This document shows positions 35,100 to 43,530 of a stretch of 44,484 nucleotides of DNA, piece by piece. Made by a program: the position numbers and the translations under genes. Below the pieces are notes generated by a model. It was not told the origin of the DNA, made no database searches, and saw only the letters and a list, made by a program, of their open reading frames with translations. The stretch comes from Caccoplasma intestinavium (GTDB lineage Bacteria; Bacteroidota; Bacteroidia; Bacteroidales; UBA11471). The stretch lies in NCBI GenBank assembly GCA_018715885.1, contig DVKT01000074.1:1-44484 (forward strand), written 5' to 3'. Position 1 is the first letter of the stretch, and each line of letters starts with the position of its first letter.

Positions 35100-35783
35100 T
35101 TATTTCCGAATCCAAGCAATCAACGAGAGGAGGATATAGGCGATGATTGCTCCGGCCAATCCTGTGAGTCCCAGCCAAATGATGAGACCCAAAGAGGTGA
35201 TGATGAGAATATAACGCAATTTATTGTTGCTCCATGACAGGTTCGATGCCTTCAAGGAGAACATGGGAAGGTTCGATACCATGAGATAGGAGAATAGGAC
35301 GATAAGTGCCAAAATGATTACCGGATGCCAGTCCCGTGTGTCGGCGAAACAAACGCCTATCCAAAAGAGCGCGTTGGCGGGAATAGGCAGTCCTATGAAA
35401 GATGTTGTCTGACGATCGTCGACGTTGAACTTGGCAAGACGTATTCCTCCGGCTACCGGAATCAATAAGGCGATATATGCCAAATATTCAAGATTTCCGT
35501 AAGGAAGGAGTAAATAGTCGTTCAGTAAAGCATATACCATAAGACCCGGAGCCAATCCGAAACTGATGAGGTCGGACAGCGAATCGAGTTCCTTTCCCAT
35601 GTCGGAGTAGGCGTGGAGCAAACGTGCCGATAATCCGTCGAGAAAATCGCATACGGCGGCAATAAGAATGAAAATAGCGGCTTGTTCGAATGTGCCGCGC
35701 AGAGCCATGATTACGGCCAAACTGCCTGCCGTCAGGTTACAACAGGTAATGATATTGGGGATATACGAAGAGAGCCGTTTCAT
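35100..35783 (-). CDS. pssA: CDP-diacylglycerol-serine O-phosphatidyltransferase
   Basis: A 227-residue inner-membrane enzyme that makes phosphatidylserine from CDP-diacylglycerol and serine. The CDP-alcohol phosphatidyltransferase signature D-x2-D-G-x2-A-R-x8-G-x3-D-x3-D is complete: D46, D49, G50, A53, R54, G63, D67 and D71. Six or so hydrophobic helices follow. It lies 34 bases after psd, so synthesis and decarboxylation of phosphatidylserine to phosphatidylethanolamine are encoded together. Confidence 0.95.
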   Translation of the reverse strand: MKRLSSYIPNIITCCNLTAGSLAVIMALRGTFEQAAIFILIAAVCDFLDGLSARLLHAYSDMGKELDSLSDLISFGLAPGLMVYALLNDYLLLPYGNLEYLAYIALLIPVAGGIRLAKFNVDDRQTTSFIGLPIPANALFWIGVCFADTRDWHPVIILALIVLFSYLMVSNLPMFSLKASNLSWSNNKLRYILIITSLGLIIWLGLTGLAGAIIAYILLSLIAWIRK

Positions 35784-35817
35784 ACAGTATGCTTTGATGG
35801 ATTTTAATAGGTCTGCA

Positions 35818-36486
35818 TCACGATTTCAGTCGGGCTATGGGGGTTATGTTGCCGATGGTTTTTTCGTTGAGTTTAACCATGATTTCGGTGTCAAGTGGCA
35901 GATAGAGGTCGACGCGTGAGCCGAATTTGATAAATCCGATATGTTCATCGATTTGGCAAGTCTCCCCTGGTTCTGCGTATGTAACGATACGACGGGCGAG
36001 AGCGCCGGCAATCTGGCGCATGAGAATTTCTTGCCCGTTTTCTGCTTTTATGACAATAGTGGAACGCTCGTTTTCCGTGCTCGACTTGGGTAGCCATGCG
36101 GCCATGTAACGGCCGTTTTGGTGACTTACATGAGTAATGGTTCCGTTCACGGGAGTCCAGTTGGCATGGACATTCATCAGATTCATGAATATCGATACTT
36201 GCAATCGTTTATCGTGGAAATATTCGTTTTCGACGACCTCTTCGGTAACGACCACTACACCGTCGGCAGGAGCAACGATCATGTTTTTTTGTTCTCCCGG
36301 AAAGTGCCGGCGGGGAGAGCGAAAAAAGTTAAGCACCAAAAAGAAAACAATGGCCGATGCGATGAAAATGATAAGATTCAGTATGTGTATAGGGCAAAAA
36401 TAATAGAGTAACCCATCTATAATGAGTAGTATGAGGAATAAGACGAGTAGTATGTTTCTTCCTTCTCTATGTATTTTGACTTTCAT
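35818..36486 (-). CDS. psd: phosphatidylserine decarboxylase, short archaeal/bacterial type
   Basis: A 222-residue membrane-anchored enzyme that decarboxylates phosphatidylserine to phosphatidylethanolamine. Two N-terminal transmembrane helices (about 11-55) are followed by the decarboxylase domain with VAPADGVVV (71-79) and FMNLMNVHANWTP (100-112). The proenzyme cuts itself at the GS of FGSR (188-191), with S190 becoming the pyruvoyl group. This short form, with FGSR rather than LGST, is the type typical of Bacteroidetes. The start is ATG at 36486 (MKVKIHREGR), since the promoter at 36524-36554 lies inside the longer reading frame. Confidence 0.93.
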   Translation of the reverse strand: MKVKIHREGRNILLVLFLILLIIDGLLYYFCPIHILNLIIFIASAIVFFLVLNFFRSPRRHFPGEQKNMIVAPADGVVVVTEEVVENEYFHDKRLQVSIFMNLMNVHANWTPVNGTITHVSHQNGRYMAAWLPKSSTENERSTIVIKAENGQEILMRQIAGALARRIVTYAEPGETCQIDEHIGFIKFGSRVDLYLPLDTEIMVKLNEKTIGNITPIARLKS

Positions 36487-36523
36487 TTTTTTCTTGAAAT
36501 AATGTTTTTGCGTATAATTTCTA

Positions 36524-36554
36524 CAAAGGTAGAGAGATTTTATGTAACAGCAAA
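36524..36554 (-). promoter_or_regulatory. promoter for the psd-pssA-DUF4834 operon
   Basis: On the minus strand TTTG (36551-36554) and TACCTTTG (36524-36531) have a 19-base spacer, an exact match to both Bacteroides promoter elements. It lies about 38 bases before the psd ATG. Confidence 0.75.
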
Positions 36555-36681
36555 ACAACTTTTTTAAAATCTTATATTTTCGATGAGAAGGGCATGTTGT
36601 CGAATTTCTTTTTGTTTTTGATATTTTCCCGAAGAGTTGAGATATTATGGATCAGAACACAGTTGGCGTTTCTTTTTTATG

Positions 36682-36689
36682 TATCTTTG
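36682..36689 (+). promoter_or_regulatory. -7 element for the RluA-family gene
   Basis: TATCTTTG is an exact -7 match 92 bases before ATG 36781. No good -33 match. It lies inside the longer reading frame, which argues against start 36637. Confidence 0.5.
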
Positions 36690-36780
36690 CAAGGAATCAA
36701 AAGCGATAGGCAGCTTTCGATTAGAGAGCGATGACATTTTGCTTTGCGGCCTGTTTTGCTTTTGCGTAAAATGTGTTGAT

Positions 36781-37686
36781 ATGGAGAAAAAAAATAGGAG
36801 AGGCCGTCGTGGGCCCGATAAGATACAGGTATTTAAAGTGCAAAAGGATATGCCTTTGTTCGAATTTTTGTTGGAAACATTTGCCGATAGAAGTAAAACA
36901 ACGGTCAAGTCGTATCTTGCCCATCGTCAGATTGCGGTGAATAATACCCCGACGACAAAATTCGATGCTCCGTTGCATGCGGGAGATGAAGTAACGATCA
37001 ATTTTACGAGAGGGTATAAGGAGTTTCGCCACCCTCGTCTGCGCATTGTATACGAAGATGAATTTCTTATCGTTGTAGATAAGGGATACGGATTGCTCTC
37101 CATGTCAACCGATCGTATCAAGGCCAATACGGCCTACCATATACTCAGTGATTATGTGCGTAGGGATAACCCGGCAAACCGCATTTTTATCCTGCATCGT
37201 CTCGATAGAGATACCTCGGGGCTGATGATGTTTGCCAAAAGTCAGGGCATACAGGAAAAAATGCAGCGTTCGTGGAACGATATGGTTCTCGACCGTCGGT
37301 ATGTAGCAGTGGTCGAAGGTGAACCATCTCCGTCGAAAGGGGAGGTGGCTTCGTATCTGAAAGAAAACTCTGCTTTTCATGTCTATTCGACCGATGACAA
37401 GGAAAACGGACAGTATGCCCTCACGAGATATGAAGTTCTGGCTACTAACGGTCGTTATTCGTTGGTGGAGTTGCAGCTGGCGACCGGTCGTAAGAATCAG
37501 ATACGTGTGCACATGCAGGATCTCGGACACAGTATTGCCGGAGACCGTAAATACGGGGCTGTGAGCAATCCGTTGGGGCGCTTATCTTTGCATGCCAGCC
37601 GGTTGCGTTTTGTGCACCCCGTTACCCGTCGCGACATGTTGTTTGAAACTCCGGTTCCGGCCGGATTCCAACGTGTTGTGCGGTAA
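36781..37686 (+). CDS. RluA-family RNA pseudouridine synthase
   Basis: A 301-residue enzyme converting uridine to pseudouridine in rRNA or tRNA. An S4 RNA-binding domain (about 18-82, with RSKTTVKSYLAHRQIAVN) precedes the PSI catalytic domain. The catalytic motif HRLDRDTSG places the aspartate of R-L-D-x-D-T-S-G near residue 138. Conserved RKNQIRVHM, AGDRKYG and LHASRLRFVHP follow. A basic N-terminal tail (KKNRRGRRG) is suited to RNA contact. I choose ATG 36781, since the -7 element falls inside the longer reading frame that begins at 36637. Exact target uridine (RluC- or RluD-like) not determinable. Confidence 0.92.
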   Translation: MEKKNRRGRRGPDKIQVFKVQKDMPLFEFLLETFADRSKTTVKSYLAHRQIAVNNTPTTKFDAPLHAGDEVTINFTRGYKEFRHPRLRIVYEDEFLIVVDKGYGLLSMSTDRIKANTAYHILSDYVRRDNPANRIFILHRLDRDTSGLMMFAKSQGIQEKMQRSWNDMVLDRRYVAVVEGEPSPSKGEVASYLKENSAFHVYSTDDKENGQYALTRYEVLATNGRYSLVELQLATGRKNQIRVHMQDLGHSIAGDRKYGAVSNPLGRLSLHASRLRFVHPVTRRDMLFETPVPAGFQRVVR

Positions 37687-37724
37687 AAAGGCGATAAAAA
37701 CACTCCGGAAATAAATAATCTTAT

Positions 37725-37732
37725 TATCTTTG
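37725..37732 (+). promoter_or_regulatory. -7 element for the pheT-yebC transcript
   Basis: TATCTTTG is an exact match to TAnnTTTG, giving a leader of about 135 bases before pheT. No -33 match at the usual distance. Confidence 0.5.
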
Positions 37733-37759
37733 CAAGCCCGAATCAAGGTCGGGTAACCC

Positions 37760-37852
37760 ATGTTGTCAAGGCATGAGTGCGGTCCGTTTCTTGAAAGTTT
37801 AAAGAATACGGAGAAAACCGGTCGGTTTTACCGATTCGTACTATTAAGATAA
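37760..37852 (+). CDS. possible pheT leader peptide ORF (30 residues, Phe/Tyr cluster)
   Basis: An ATG-started frame in the pheT leader encodes 30 residues with Phe at positions 10, 23 and 26 and Tyr at 24; residues 22-26 read RFYRF. It stops 22 bases before pheT. The Phe codons overlap a small hairpin TCGGT-TTT-ACCGA (37822-37834). E. coli pheST has a Phe-rich leader peptide (pheM), so the position is suggestive. The ORF has no clear ribosome-binding site, just three Phe codons, and no downstream T run, so it may be chance. Confidence 0.25.
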   Translation: MLSRHECGPFLESLKNTEKTGRFYRFVLLR

Positions 37853-37874
37853 AAAGTGAAATAAATCATAAGTT

Positions 37875-40337
37875 ATGAATATCTCTTATAATTGGTTGAA
37901 AGATTATCTCGACTTGTCGTTGACACCCGAAGAAGTCTCCTCGGCTCTGACTTCCATAGGCCTTGAAACCGGAGGAATAGAGGAAGTGCAAGCCGTGAAA
38001 GGTGGCCTCGAAGGGCTGGTTATAGGAAAAGTCCTTACATGTGAGGCTCACCCCAATTCCGATCATTTGCATATTACGACCGTGGATTTGGGAGACGGAG
38101 TTCCCACGCAGATCGTTTGCGGCGCACCCAATGTCGCTGCCGGTCAGCATGTCGTGGTAGCGACAATCGGAACTGTCCTTTATGCGGGCGAAGAAAGCTT
38201 TACAATCAAGAAATCGAAAATACGCGGAGTCGAAAGCAACGGTATGATATGTGCCGAGGATGAAATCGGAATCGGTACATCGCACGACGGTATCATCGTA
38301 TTGCCCGAGAGTGCCGTACCCGGGACTCCGGCGAAGAAATATTACAACCTCGAAAGCGATTATGTATTGGAGGTCGATATTACCCCCAATCGCATCGATG
38401 CGGCATCTCATTACGGGGTAGCCCGCGATTTGGCCGCATGGCTCAAACAAAACGGTTATCCCTATGCTTTGAGACGTCCGTCGGTCGATAATTTTAAGAT
38501 CGACAATCCTTCGGGAAAAGCCGTTTCGGTAACTGTCGAGAATGGTGAGGCGTGTCCTCGGTACAGCGGTCTGACGATACGTAACGTGAAAGTGGCCGAG
38601 AGTCCCGAGTGGTTGCGTAAACATTTGTTGGCAATCGGTTTGCGCCCTATCAATAATATTGTGGATATAACCAACTATTTGTTGCATGAGACGGGGCAAC
38701 CGATGCACTGTTTCGATGTGGCACAGATTGCCGGCGAAAAAATCATCGTGAAGACTTTGTCCGAAGGTACGCCGTTTACGACACTTGACGAGGTGGAACG
38801 TAAGCTTTCCGACAAAGACCTGATGATCTGCAACGAACGTGAAGGTATGTGCATTGCCGGCGTATTCGGCGGTTTGCAATCGGGGGTTACGATGCAGACG
38901 ACCGATGTTTTTCTTGAATCGGCCTATTTCAATCCTATGTGGGTGCGTAAGACGGCACGTCGTCATGGCTTGAATACCGACTCGTCGTTCCGTTTCGAGC
39001 GGGGAGCCGATCCCAATAATACGTTGTACGTTCTCAAACGTGCCGCCATGTTGGTAAAGGAATTGGCCGGCGGTGAGATTGTCGGCGATATTGTCGATAT
39101 CTATCCTCAGCCCATCGGCAATTATCCGGTAACCCTCGGTTATGACCATATCAATGCATTGGTGGGAAAAGTAATTCCCGAAGATACGGTCAAGAGTATT
39201 CTTGCATCGCTCGAAATGGAAATCGTGGAAGAAAAAGACGGTGTATTGTCGTTGATGGTTCCGACCTATCGGGTCGATGTGCGTCGGGACGTCGATGTCA
39301 TCGAAGATATTTTGCGTATTTACGGTTATAACAATGTCGAATTTACCGATACGGTACATTCCAATCTTTCCTATAAGACAGCGACCGATAACAGTTTTGG
39401 GCTTCAGAATCTGATAGCCGAACAGCTTGTTGGTTGTGGGTTCAACGAAATTATGAATAACTCGTTGACCAAATCCTCGTATTATACCGATCTGAAAGTT
39501 TATCCTGCGTCTCATTGCGTGAAATTGATGAATCCGTTGAGTGCCGACCTCAGTGTTATGCGTCAGACCCTTCTTTTCGGCGGATTGGAAAGTGTCGCCC
39601 ATAACATCAATCGTCGTCGCCCAGATTTGCATCTGTTTGAGTTCGGTAACTGTTATTCGTTCGATCCCGAGGCCGATGCTTCTCAGAAAGTTTTGAATCC
39701 TTATCACGAATCGATGCATCTCGGGTTGTGGATTACCGGAAACCGTGTATCGGGAAATTGGGCACATGCCGATGAAAAAACGAATGTGTTCGAACTCAAA
39801 GCGTATGTAGAAAACATTTTTATCCGTTTGGGAATAGAGAACGGACGCATCGTAATGACGCAGACAGCCGATGAGCTTTTCTCGGCAGCTTTGAATATTG
39901 CGACTCGCGACGGGAAAGAACTCGGACGGGTGGGTATCGTGTCGGGCAAGATTTTGAGAAAATTCGATATCGATGTCGAAGTATGTTTCGCCGATTTGCA
40001 TTGGACGTTGCTTATGCGATTGGCAGGGAAGAAAGTTACATTTACCGATATTCCCAAATACCCTTCCGTAAAACGCGATTTGGCTTTGTTGCTCGATAAG
40101 AAAATCACGTTTGCTGAAGTCGAGAAAGTAGCTCTCGAATCGGAGAAAAAACTGATTAGAGAAGTAACGCTTTTCGATGTGTATGAAGGGAAGAATCTGC
40201 CCGAAGGCAAGAAATCGTATGCCATATCCTTGCTGTTGCAAGACGATACCAAGACTCTCAACGATAAACAAATCGAGCATATCATGAGTCGTGTCGTAGC
40301 AAATTTGCAGAATAAGTTGGACGCATCATTGAGATAA
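37875..40337 (+). CDS. pheT: phenylalanine--tRNA ligase subunit beta
   Basis: An 820-residue cytoplasmic subunit of phenylalanyl-tRNA synthetase, which with PheS charges tRNA-Phe. The N-terminal opening MNISYNWLKDYLDL and OB-fold tRNA-binding domain (about 42-155, HPNSDHLHITTVDLG, IVCGAPNV) are followed by the B3/B4 editing domain (about 215-390, PRYSGLTIR, MHCFDVAQI), the B5 helix-turn-helix domain (about 410-480) and a C-terminal FDX-ACB anticodon-binding domain (about 725-820, DIPKYPSVKRDLALL). Length is normal. pheS is not in the window. yebC follows after 34 bases. Regulation may involve the leader ORF upstream. Confidence 0.96.
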   Translation: MNISYNWLKDYLDLSLTPEEVSSALTSIGLETGGIEEVQAVKGGLEGLVIGKVLTCEAHPNSDHLHITTVDLGDGVPTQIVCGAPNVAAGQHVVVATIGTVLYAGEESFTIKKSKIRGVESNGMICAEDEIGIGTSHDGIIVLPESAVPGTPAKKYYNLESDYVLEVDITPNRIDAASHYGVARDLAAWLKQNGYPYALRRPSVDNFKIDNPSGKAVSVTVENGEACPRYSGLTIRNVKVAESPEWLRKHLLAIGLRPINNIVDITNYLLHETGQPMHCFDVAQIAGEKIIVKTLSEGTPFTTLDEVERKLSDKDLMICNEREGMCIAGVFGGLQSGVTMQTTDVFLESAYFNPMWVRKTARRHGLNTDSSFRFERGADPNNTLYVLKRAAMLVKELAGGEIVGDIVDIYPQPIGNYPVTLGYDHINALVGKVIPEDTVKSILASLEMEIVEEKDGVLSLMVPTYRVDVRRDVDVIEDILRIYGYNNVEFTDTVHSNLSYKTATDNSFGLQNLIAEQLVGCGFNEIMNNSLTKSSYYTDLKVYPASHCVKLMNPLSADLSVMRQTLLFGGLESVAHNINRRRPDLHLFEFGNCYSFDPEADASQKVLNPYHESMHLGLWITGNRVSGNWAHADEKTNVFELKAYVENIFIRLGIENGRIVMTQTADELFSAALNIATRDGKELGRVGIVSGKILRKFDIDVEVCFADLHWTLLMRLAGKKVTFTDIPKYPSVKRDLALLLDKKITFAEVEKVALESEKKLIREVTLFDVYEGKNLPEGKKSYAISLLLQDDTKTLNDKQIEHIMSRVVANLQNKLDASLR

Positions 40338-40371
40338 ATTCATTTACATAAAATAAAAAGAAAATACCAAT

Positions 40372-41097
40372 ATGGGAAGAGCATTTGAATATCGAAAAGC
40401 CCGCAAACTCAAACGTTGGGGCAACATGGCACGTACCTTTACCAAACTCGGAAAAGAAATTTCTATTGCCGTAAAAGCCGGTGGCCCCGATCCCGATGCC
40501 AATCCTCGTTTGCGTGTGCTCATGCAGAATGCTAAGGCAGCCAATATGCCCAAAGAAAATGTCGAACGTGCAATCAAAAAAGCGACATCGAAAGATGAGG
40601 GCGATTATAAAGAAGTCCTTTTCGAGGGATACGGTCCTTACGGTATCGCCATTGTCGTAGAAACGGCGACGGATAATAACAATCGTACCGTAGCCAATGT
40701 CCGCAGTTATTTCAATAAGTTTGGCGGCTCGCTCGGGACGTCGGGAAGTCTTTCTTTTCTTTTTGAACATAAGAGTGTGTTCCATATCAAGCCCAAAGAC
40801 GGTGTGTCTCTCGAAGATCTCGAACTTGAATTGATCGATTTCGGTGTCGACGAAGTCGATGCCGATGAAGAAGAAATCGTAATTTACGGAGAATTCGAGT
40901 CGTTCAATGCCATACAGAAGTATCTCGAAGACAATGGTTTTGAAATTGCCAGTGCCGAGTTCGAACGCATACCTAACGATACGAAAGAGGTTACCGACGA
41001 GCAACGCGCTCAAATCGAAAAACTTATCGAACGTATTGAGGAAGACGAAGATGTACAGAATGTATTCCACAATATGAAAGAGAGCGAAGAGGAGTAA
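40372..41097 (+). CDS. YebC/PmpR-family protein
   Basis: A 241-residue cytoplasmic protein of the YebC family (also called TACO1), described as DNA-binding regulators and, in recent work on some members, as factors that help ribosomes at proline-rich stretches. Family marks include KARKLKRWGNMARTFTKLGKEI, GGPDPDANPRLR and MPKENVERAIKKA in the N-terminal helical domain (about 1-80), then FEGYGPYGIAIVVE and NRTVANVRSYFNKFGGSLGTSGS. It is 34 bases after pheT and is closed by a terminator, consistent with a translation-related role. Confidence 0.94.
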   Translation: MGRAFEYRKARKLKRWGNMARTFTKLGKEISIAVKAGGPDPDANPRLRVLMQNAKAANMPKENVERAIKKATSKDEGDYKEVLFEGYGPYGIAIVVETATDNNNRTVANVRSYFNKFGGSLGTSGSLSFLFEHKSVFHIKPKDGVSLEDLELELIDFGVDEVDADEEEIVIYGEFESFNAIQKYLEDNGFEIASAEFERIPNDTKEVTDEQRAQIEKLIERIEEDEDVQNVFHNMKESEEE

Positions 41098-41130
41098 AAT
41101 TGCAGTTTCTCAGAAAATTTGATATTTATG

Positions 41131-41167
41131 CGACCGGCAATTTGGGTTTGCCGGTCGTTTTTCTTTT
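41131..41167 (+). terminator. rho-independent terminator after yebC
   Basis: CGACCGGCAA and TTGCCGGTCG form a perfect ten-pair stem with a seven-base loop, followed by T-rich sequence. It separates yebC from the small lipoprotein gene and excludes a longer start for that gene at 41100. Confidence 0.86.
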
Positions 41168-41177
41168 ATTTAGAAAA

Positions 41178-41186
41178 AAGGAGGTG
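41178..41186 (+). promoter_or_regulatory. unusually strong Shine-Dalgarno sequence
   Basis: AAGGAGGTG lies six bases before ATG 41193. It complements the 16S rRNA 3-prime end almost fully. Bacteroidota genes usually lack strong Shine-Dalgarno sequences, and the other genes in this window do too, so it stands out and supports the chosen start. Confidence 0.6.
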
Positions 41187-41192
41187 GTGCGT

Positions 41193-41642
41193 ATGAGACG
41201 TTTTCTTATAGGATTGTGTATATTGGTAGGTGGCGTGTATGCTTGTCAAAGGGTTGACAATGAATCTGTGTGGGGCGTTTTATATACGCAAGAGGTAGAT
41301 ACCTCGTTGGTGAAAAAATATGTGTACGAAAATCGTTTTATCGATATAGATATTTACGCAGTGGCTCGTATGATATGGGCGGGAGAGCAAGTCGATACCG
41401 ATGTTATGGCTCAGGTCAAAGTTGCGCTTTACCGTTATTTTTCTCATGTGCGTATCGAACGGGACAAATATGTGTGCGATTTGGCATCGGGAAAAGAAAT
41501 TTCCGTTTCATCTCGTGTGTTTACTGCTTTGCAGGAGAATTTGGGAGAGATGAACATTGGTGTACTGGAGATGCGCAAACGCGATACGGCACTGGTTCTT
41601 CCTGCGATAGACGAGGCATATCTCCGATCTTTGTTACAATAA
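41193..41642 (+). CDS. small lipoprotein of unknown function
   Basis: A 149-residue protein with a lipoprotein signal (MRRFLIGLCILVGGVYAC, cysteine at residue 18) followed by QRVDNES. The mature part is a mix of short helices (VDTSLVKKYVYENRF, VFTALQENLGEMNIG) with no motif I recognise. The start is ATG 41193, preceded by the strong Shine-Dalgarno; a longer frame from 41100 would run through a terminator. No promoter was recognised between the yebC terminator and the ATG, so its transcription start is uncertain. Convergent with prmA. Confidence 0.65.
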   Translation: MRRFLIGLCILVGGVYACQRVDNESVWGVLYTQEVDTSLVKKYVYENRFIDIDIYAVARMIWAGEQVDTDVMAQVKVALYRYFSHVRIERDKYVCDLASGKEISVSSRVFTALQENLGEMNIGVLEMRKRDTALVLPAIDEAYLRSLLQ

Positions 41643-41673
41643 AAAAGGCACCTGTTTTTTACAGATGCCTTTG
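41641..41673 (-). terminator. terminator between prmA and the lipoprotein gene
   Basis: AAAGGCA-C-CTGT pairs with ACAG-A-TGCCTTT (one mismatch) around TTTTT. Read on the minus strand it is followed by T6, suiting prmA; on the plus strand it follows the lipoprotein stop codon and may also work. Confidence 0.7.
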
Positions 41674-41676
41674 TAC

Positions 41677-42522
41677 TTATTTTTTCTCAAATCGGGCGGC
41701 GACCCAGTTGTTTTTTTCCAAATGCTTTTTGTAATGTAGACCGTACTGTGCGGCGCACTCTTGCAAAATCGGTAGATCTTGCGTATAGAATCCGCTCATA
41801 TAGATTGTACTGCCCGGGTGCATGACCGATGCGTATGCCTGCATATTGTCGAGATGTATATTCCGGTTGATGTTGGCGAGAACGGTATCGAACGAGAGAC
41901 CCGTATGCAGCAGTTGTTTGTCACCCAACAGCACCTCGATACGGTCGGTTTCATTGAGGCGTATATTTTCTTTGGCATTTTCGTAAGCCCATTCGTCTAT
42001 ATCGATTGCCGTAACATGTTTGGCGTTGCGCATGCGGGCGAGTATGGCGAGAATTGCTGTCCCGCATCCCATGTCGAGAACATGCTCACCCTCGAAATCA
42101 TGTCTCAATATCCATTCGAGCATAAGCGATGTCGTTTCATGATGGCCTGTCCCGAATGCCATTTTGGGATCGATGACTATTTTGTAACGAACGTCGGGTA
42201 TATCGGTATGGAATGTACTGTGTATTACGCATTCGTTATCGACGACGATAGGTTGGAAATAGTGTTTTTCCCATTCCTCGTTCCAGTTTTGGTCGGCAAA
42301 ATGTTTGCAAGTCCAGTCGACTTTTGCATCGATAGGCAGATTGTCGATAATTTGTTGCAGAGCCGGTTCGGAATATTTGTTTTCGGGAATATAGGCGCAG
42401 ACACCTGTTGCGTCGGGCACAAAACTGTCATATCCGGCTTCGGCCAGCAAAGCGGCAATGACATCGGTAACCAATGATACGTTATTGGCTTTGACATTGA
42501 GGCGGATTTCGATGTATTTCAT
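41677..42522 (-). CDS. prmA: ribosomal protein L11 methyltransferase
   Basis: A 281-residue cytoplasmic methyltransferase that trimethylates lysines of ribosomal protein L11 using S-adenosylmethionine. An N-terminal substrate-recognition domain (about 1-80) precedes a Rossmann fold with the SAM-binding loop VLDMGCGTAILAI, an acidic AIDIDEWA, the PrmA signature KIVIDPKMAFGTGHHETT and the catalytic region VLANINRNIH. The start is ATG 42522 (MKYIEIRLN); the longer frame overlaps the preceding TPR gene. It begins seven bases after that gene's stop codon, so it is likely cotranscribed. Confidence 0.94.
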   Translation of the reverse strand: MKYIEIRLNVKANNVSLVTDVIAALLAEAGYDSFVPDATGVCAYIPENKYSEPALQQIIDNLPIDAKVDWTCKHFADQNWNEEWEKHYFQPIVVDNECVIHSTFHTDIPDVRYKIVIDPKMAFGTGHHETTSLMLEWILRHDFEGEHVLDMGCGTAILAILARMRNAKHVTAIDIDEWAYENAKENIRLNETDRIEVLLGDKQLLHTGLSFDTVLANINRNIHLDNMQAYASVMHPGSTIYMSGFYTQDLPILQECAAQYGLHYKKHLEKNNWVAARFEKK

Positions 42523-42529
42523 ATCTTTA

Positions 42530-43273
42530 TTAAGATTTTTCGAGTTCACTCAGAATCCGGGGGTACAAAACATTTTTGAGGTGTGGATATTCCGGATAGA
42601 GTTCCATCGCTTTGCTGAAATATTCATGAGCTTTCTCGTAGTTTTCGTCTTTCTCCTCGACCAGTCCGAGCGTTATGATCAGTTGCAGGTACATCCAATT
42701 ATTGCTGCGGAGAGCCTCGTTTTCCTCATATAGGCGTAGGGCTTTGCGATAATACTCTCTCGATAATTGGCTGTCTCCGCCGAAGACATTGGGCATATAG
42801 AATAAGATATTCGCACTCCAAATATTTACATCGGGATCATCGGGAGATATTTTCTCGGCTTTGTTGGCGTGTTGCAGCATACTGCGTGCCAAAGTGGTCG
42901 CTTTGAGAGGGGAGAGGGCGATTTGGAATCCCTGAAAATTGGCCATGAGACCTGACAGACGACCGTTTTCGGGATTTTCATCGGCCAGAGGTTTGATGAT
43001 GGACAGGGCATCGTCAAGGACTTTGCGGGCATGTTTTTTATCTTTGATGTCGATAAGATGTCCTACAAGTCCGTAATAGTATGAGAGCAGTTCTTCTTTA
43101 TCTTCGATAGATTGGCAGGAAGGGTCGTTTTTCATCGTGTCGATGACCTTCTCCCATTGCAGGATATTTCCGGTAACGAACAGGTCGAAAGTTTTCTTTC
43201 GGTATTGGCTTTCGGCCGATATCGATCCGATGAATAGGCATGACAGGATAGCAAGTGTAAAAATTCTTTTCAT
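42530..43273 (-). CDS. periplasmic TPR-repeat protein
   Basis: A 247-residue exported protein. Signal peptide at 1-21 (MKRIFTLAILSCLFIGSISAES) precedes tetratricopeptide-like helical pairs, for example HARKVLDDALSIIKPLADENPENGRLSGL (about 83-110), YYRKALRLYEENEALRSNNWMYLQ and AHEYFSKAMELYPEYPHLKNVL at the C-terminus. TPR folds bind other proteins; the partner is unknown. I take ATG 43273 instead of an upstream start since it begins the signal peptide. It precedes prmA by seven bases, an arrangement with no obvious functional link. Confidence 0.82.
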   Translation of the reverse strand: MKRIFTLAILSCLFIGSISAESQYRKKTFDLFVTGNILQWEKVIDTMKNDPSCQSIEDKEELLSYYYGLVGHLIDIKDKKHARKVLDDALSIIKPLADENPENGRLSGLMANFQGFQIALSPLKATTLARSMLQHANKAEKISPDDPDVNIWSANILFYMPNVFGGDSQLSREYYRKALRLYEENEALRSNNWMYLQLIITLGLVEEKDENYEKAHEYFSKAMELYPEYPHLKNVLYPRILSELEKS

Positions 43274-43362
43274 AAAAAGGTTTTTAGAGGAGATGTATAT
43301 GACCCGAAAGAAACAACAAGGGTAAATATCCCTGTCCGGTATAGTCTCCGTCAATTTGTGAG

Positions 43363-43370
43363 CAAAGATA
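43363..43370 (-). promoter_or_regulatory. -7 element for the TPR-prmA operon
   Basis: TATCTTTG on the minus strand is an exact -7 match about 90 bases before ATG 43273. No good -33 TTTG; a small ACGGT-TTT-ACCGT inverted repeat (43381-43393) sits where the -33 region should be. Confidence 0.45.
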
Positions 43371-43530
43371 CGACTTTTGCACGGTTTTACCGTTAGGATA
43401 CACGGCTTTCCTTGTATAAAAAGGTTTGTAATATGTCCGGAAATTCTTTTACATCAGTGGAATAAAACGGTTTTATGGTTTTCCGATTTGGGGAGGCATA
43501 GCCTTGAAAGATTCCCTCTAAATAAAAATA

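Noticed and set aside
36637..36780. Longer N-terminus for the RluA-family protein
   Set aside because: The promoter -7 element TATCTTTG lies inside it, and its residues are Cys/Phe rich and unlike an S4 domain.
37866..40280. Minus-strand frame of 804 codons opposite pheT
   Set aside because: It is an antisense shadow of pheT, whose domains are unmistakable; the composition (high His, Arg, Ile, Phe) is typical of such shadows.
41100..41192. N-terminal extension of the small lipoprotein gene
   Set aside because: It spans the yebC terminator; the lipobox and Shine-Dalgarno fix the start at 41193.
43381..43475. Repeated ACGG(T)TTT(T)A-type palindromes before the TPR gene and near pheT and glycogen synthase leaders
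   Set aside because: Short, AT-rich and variable; I could not separate them from chance.
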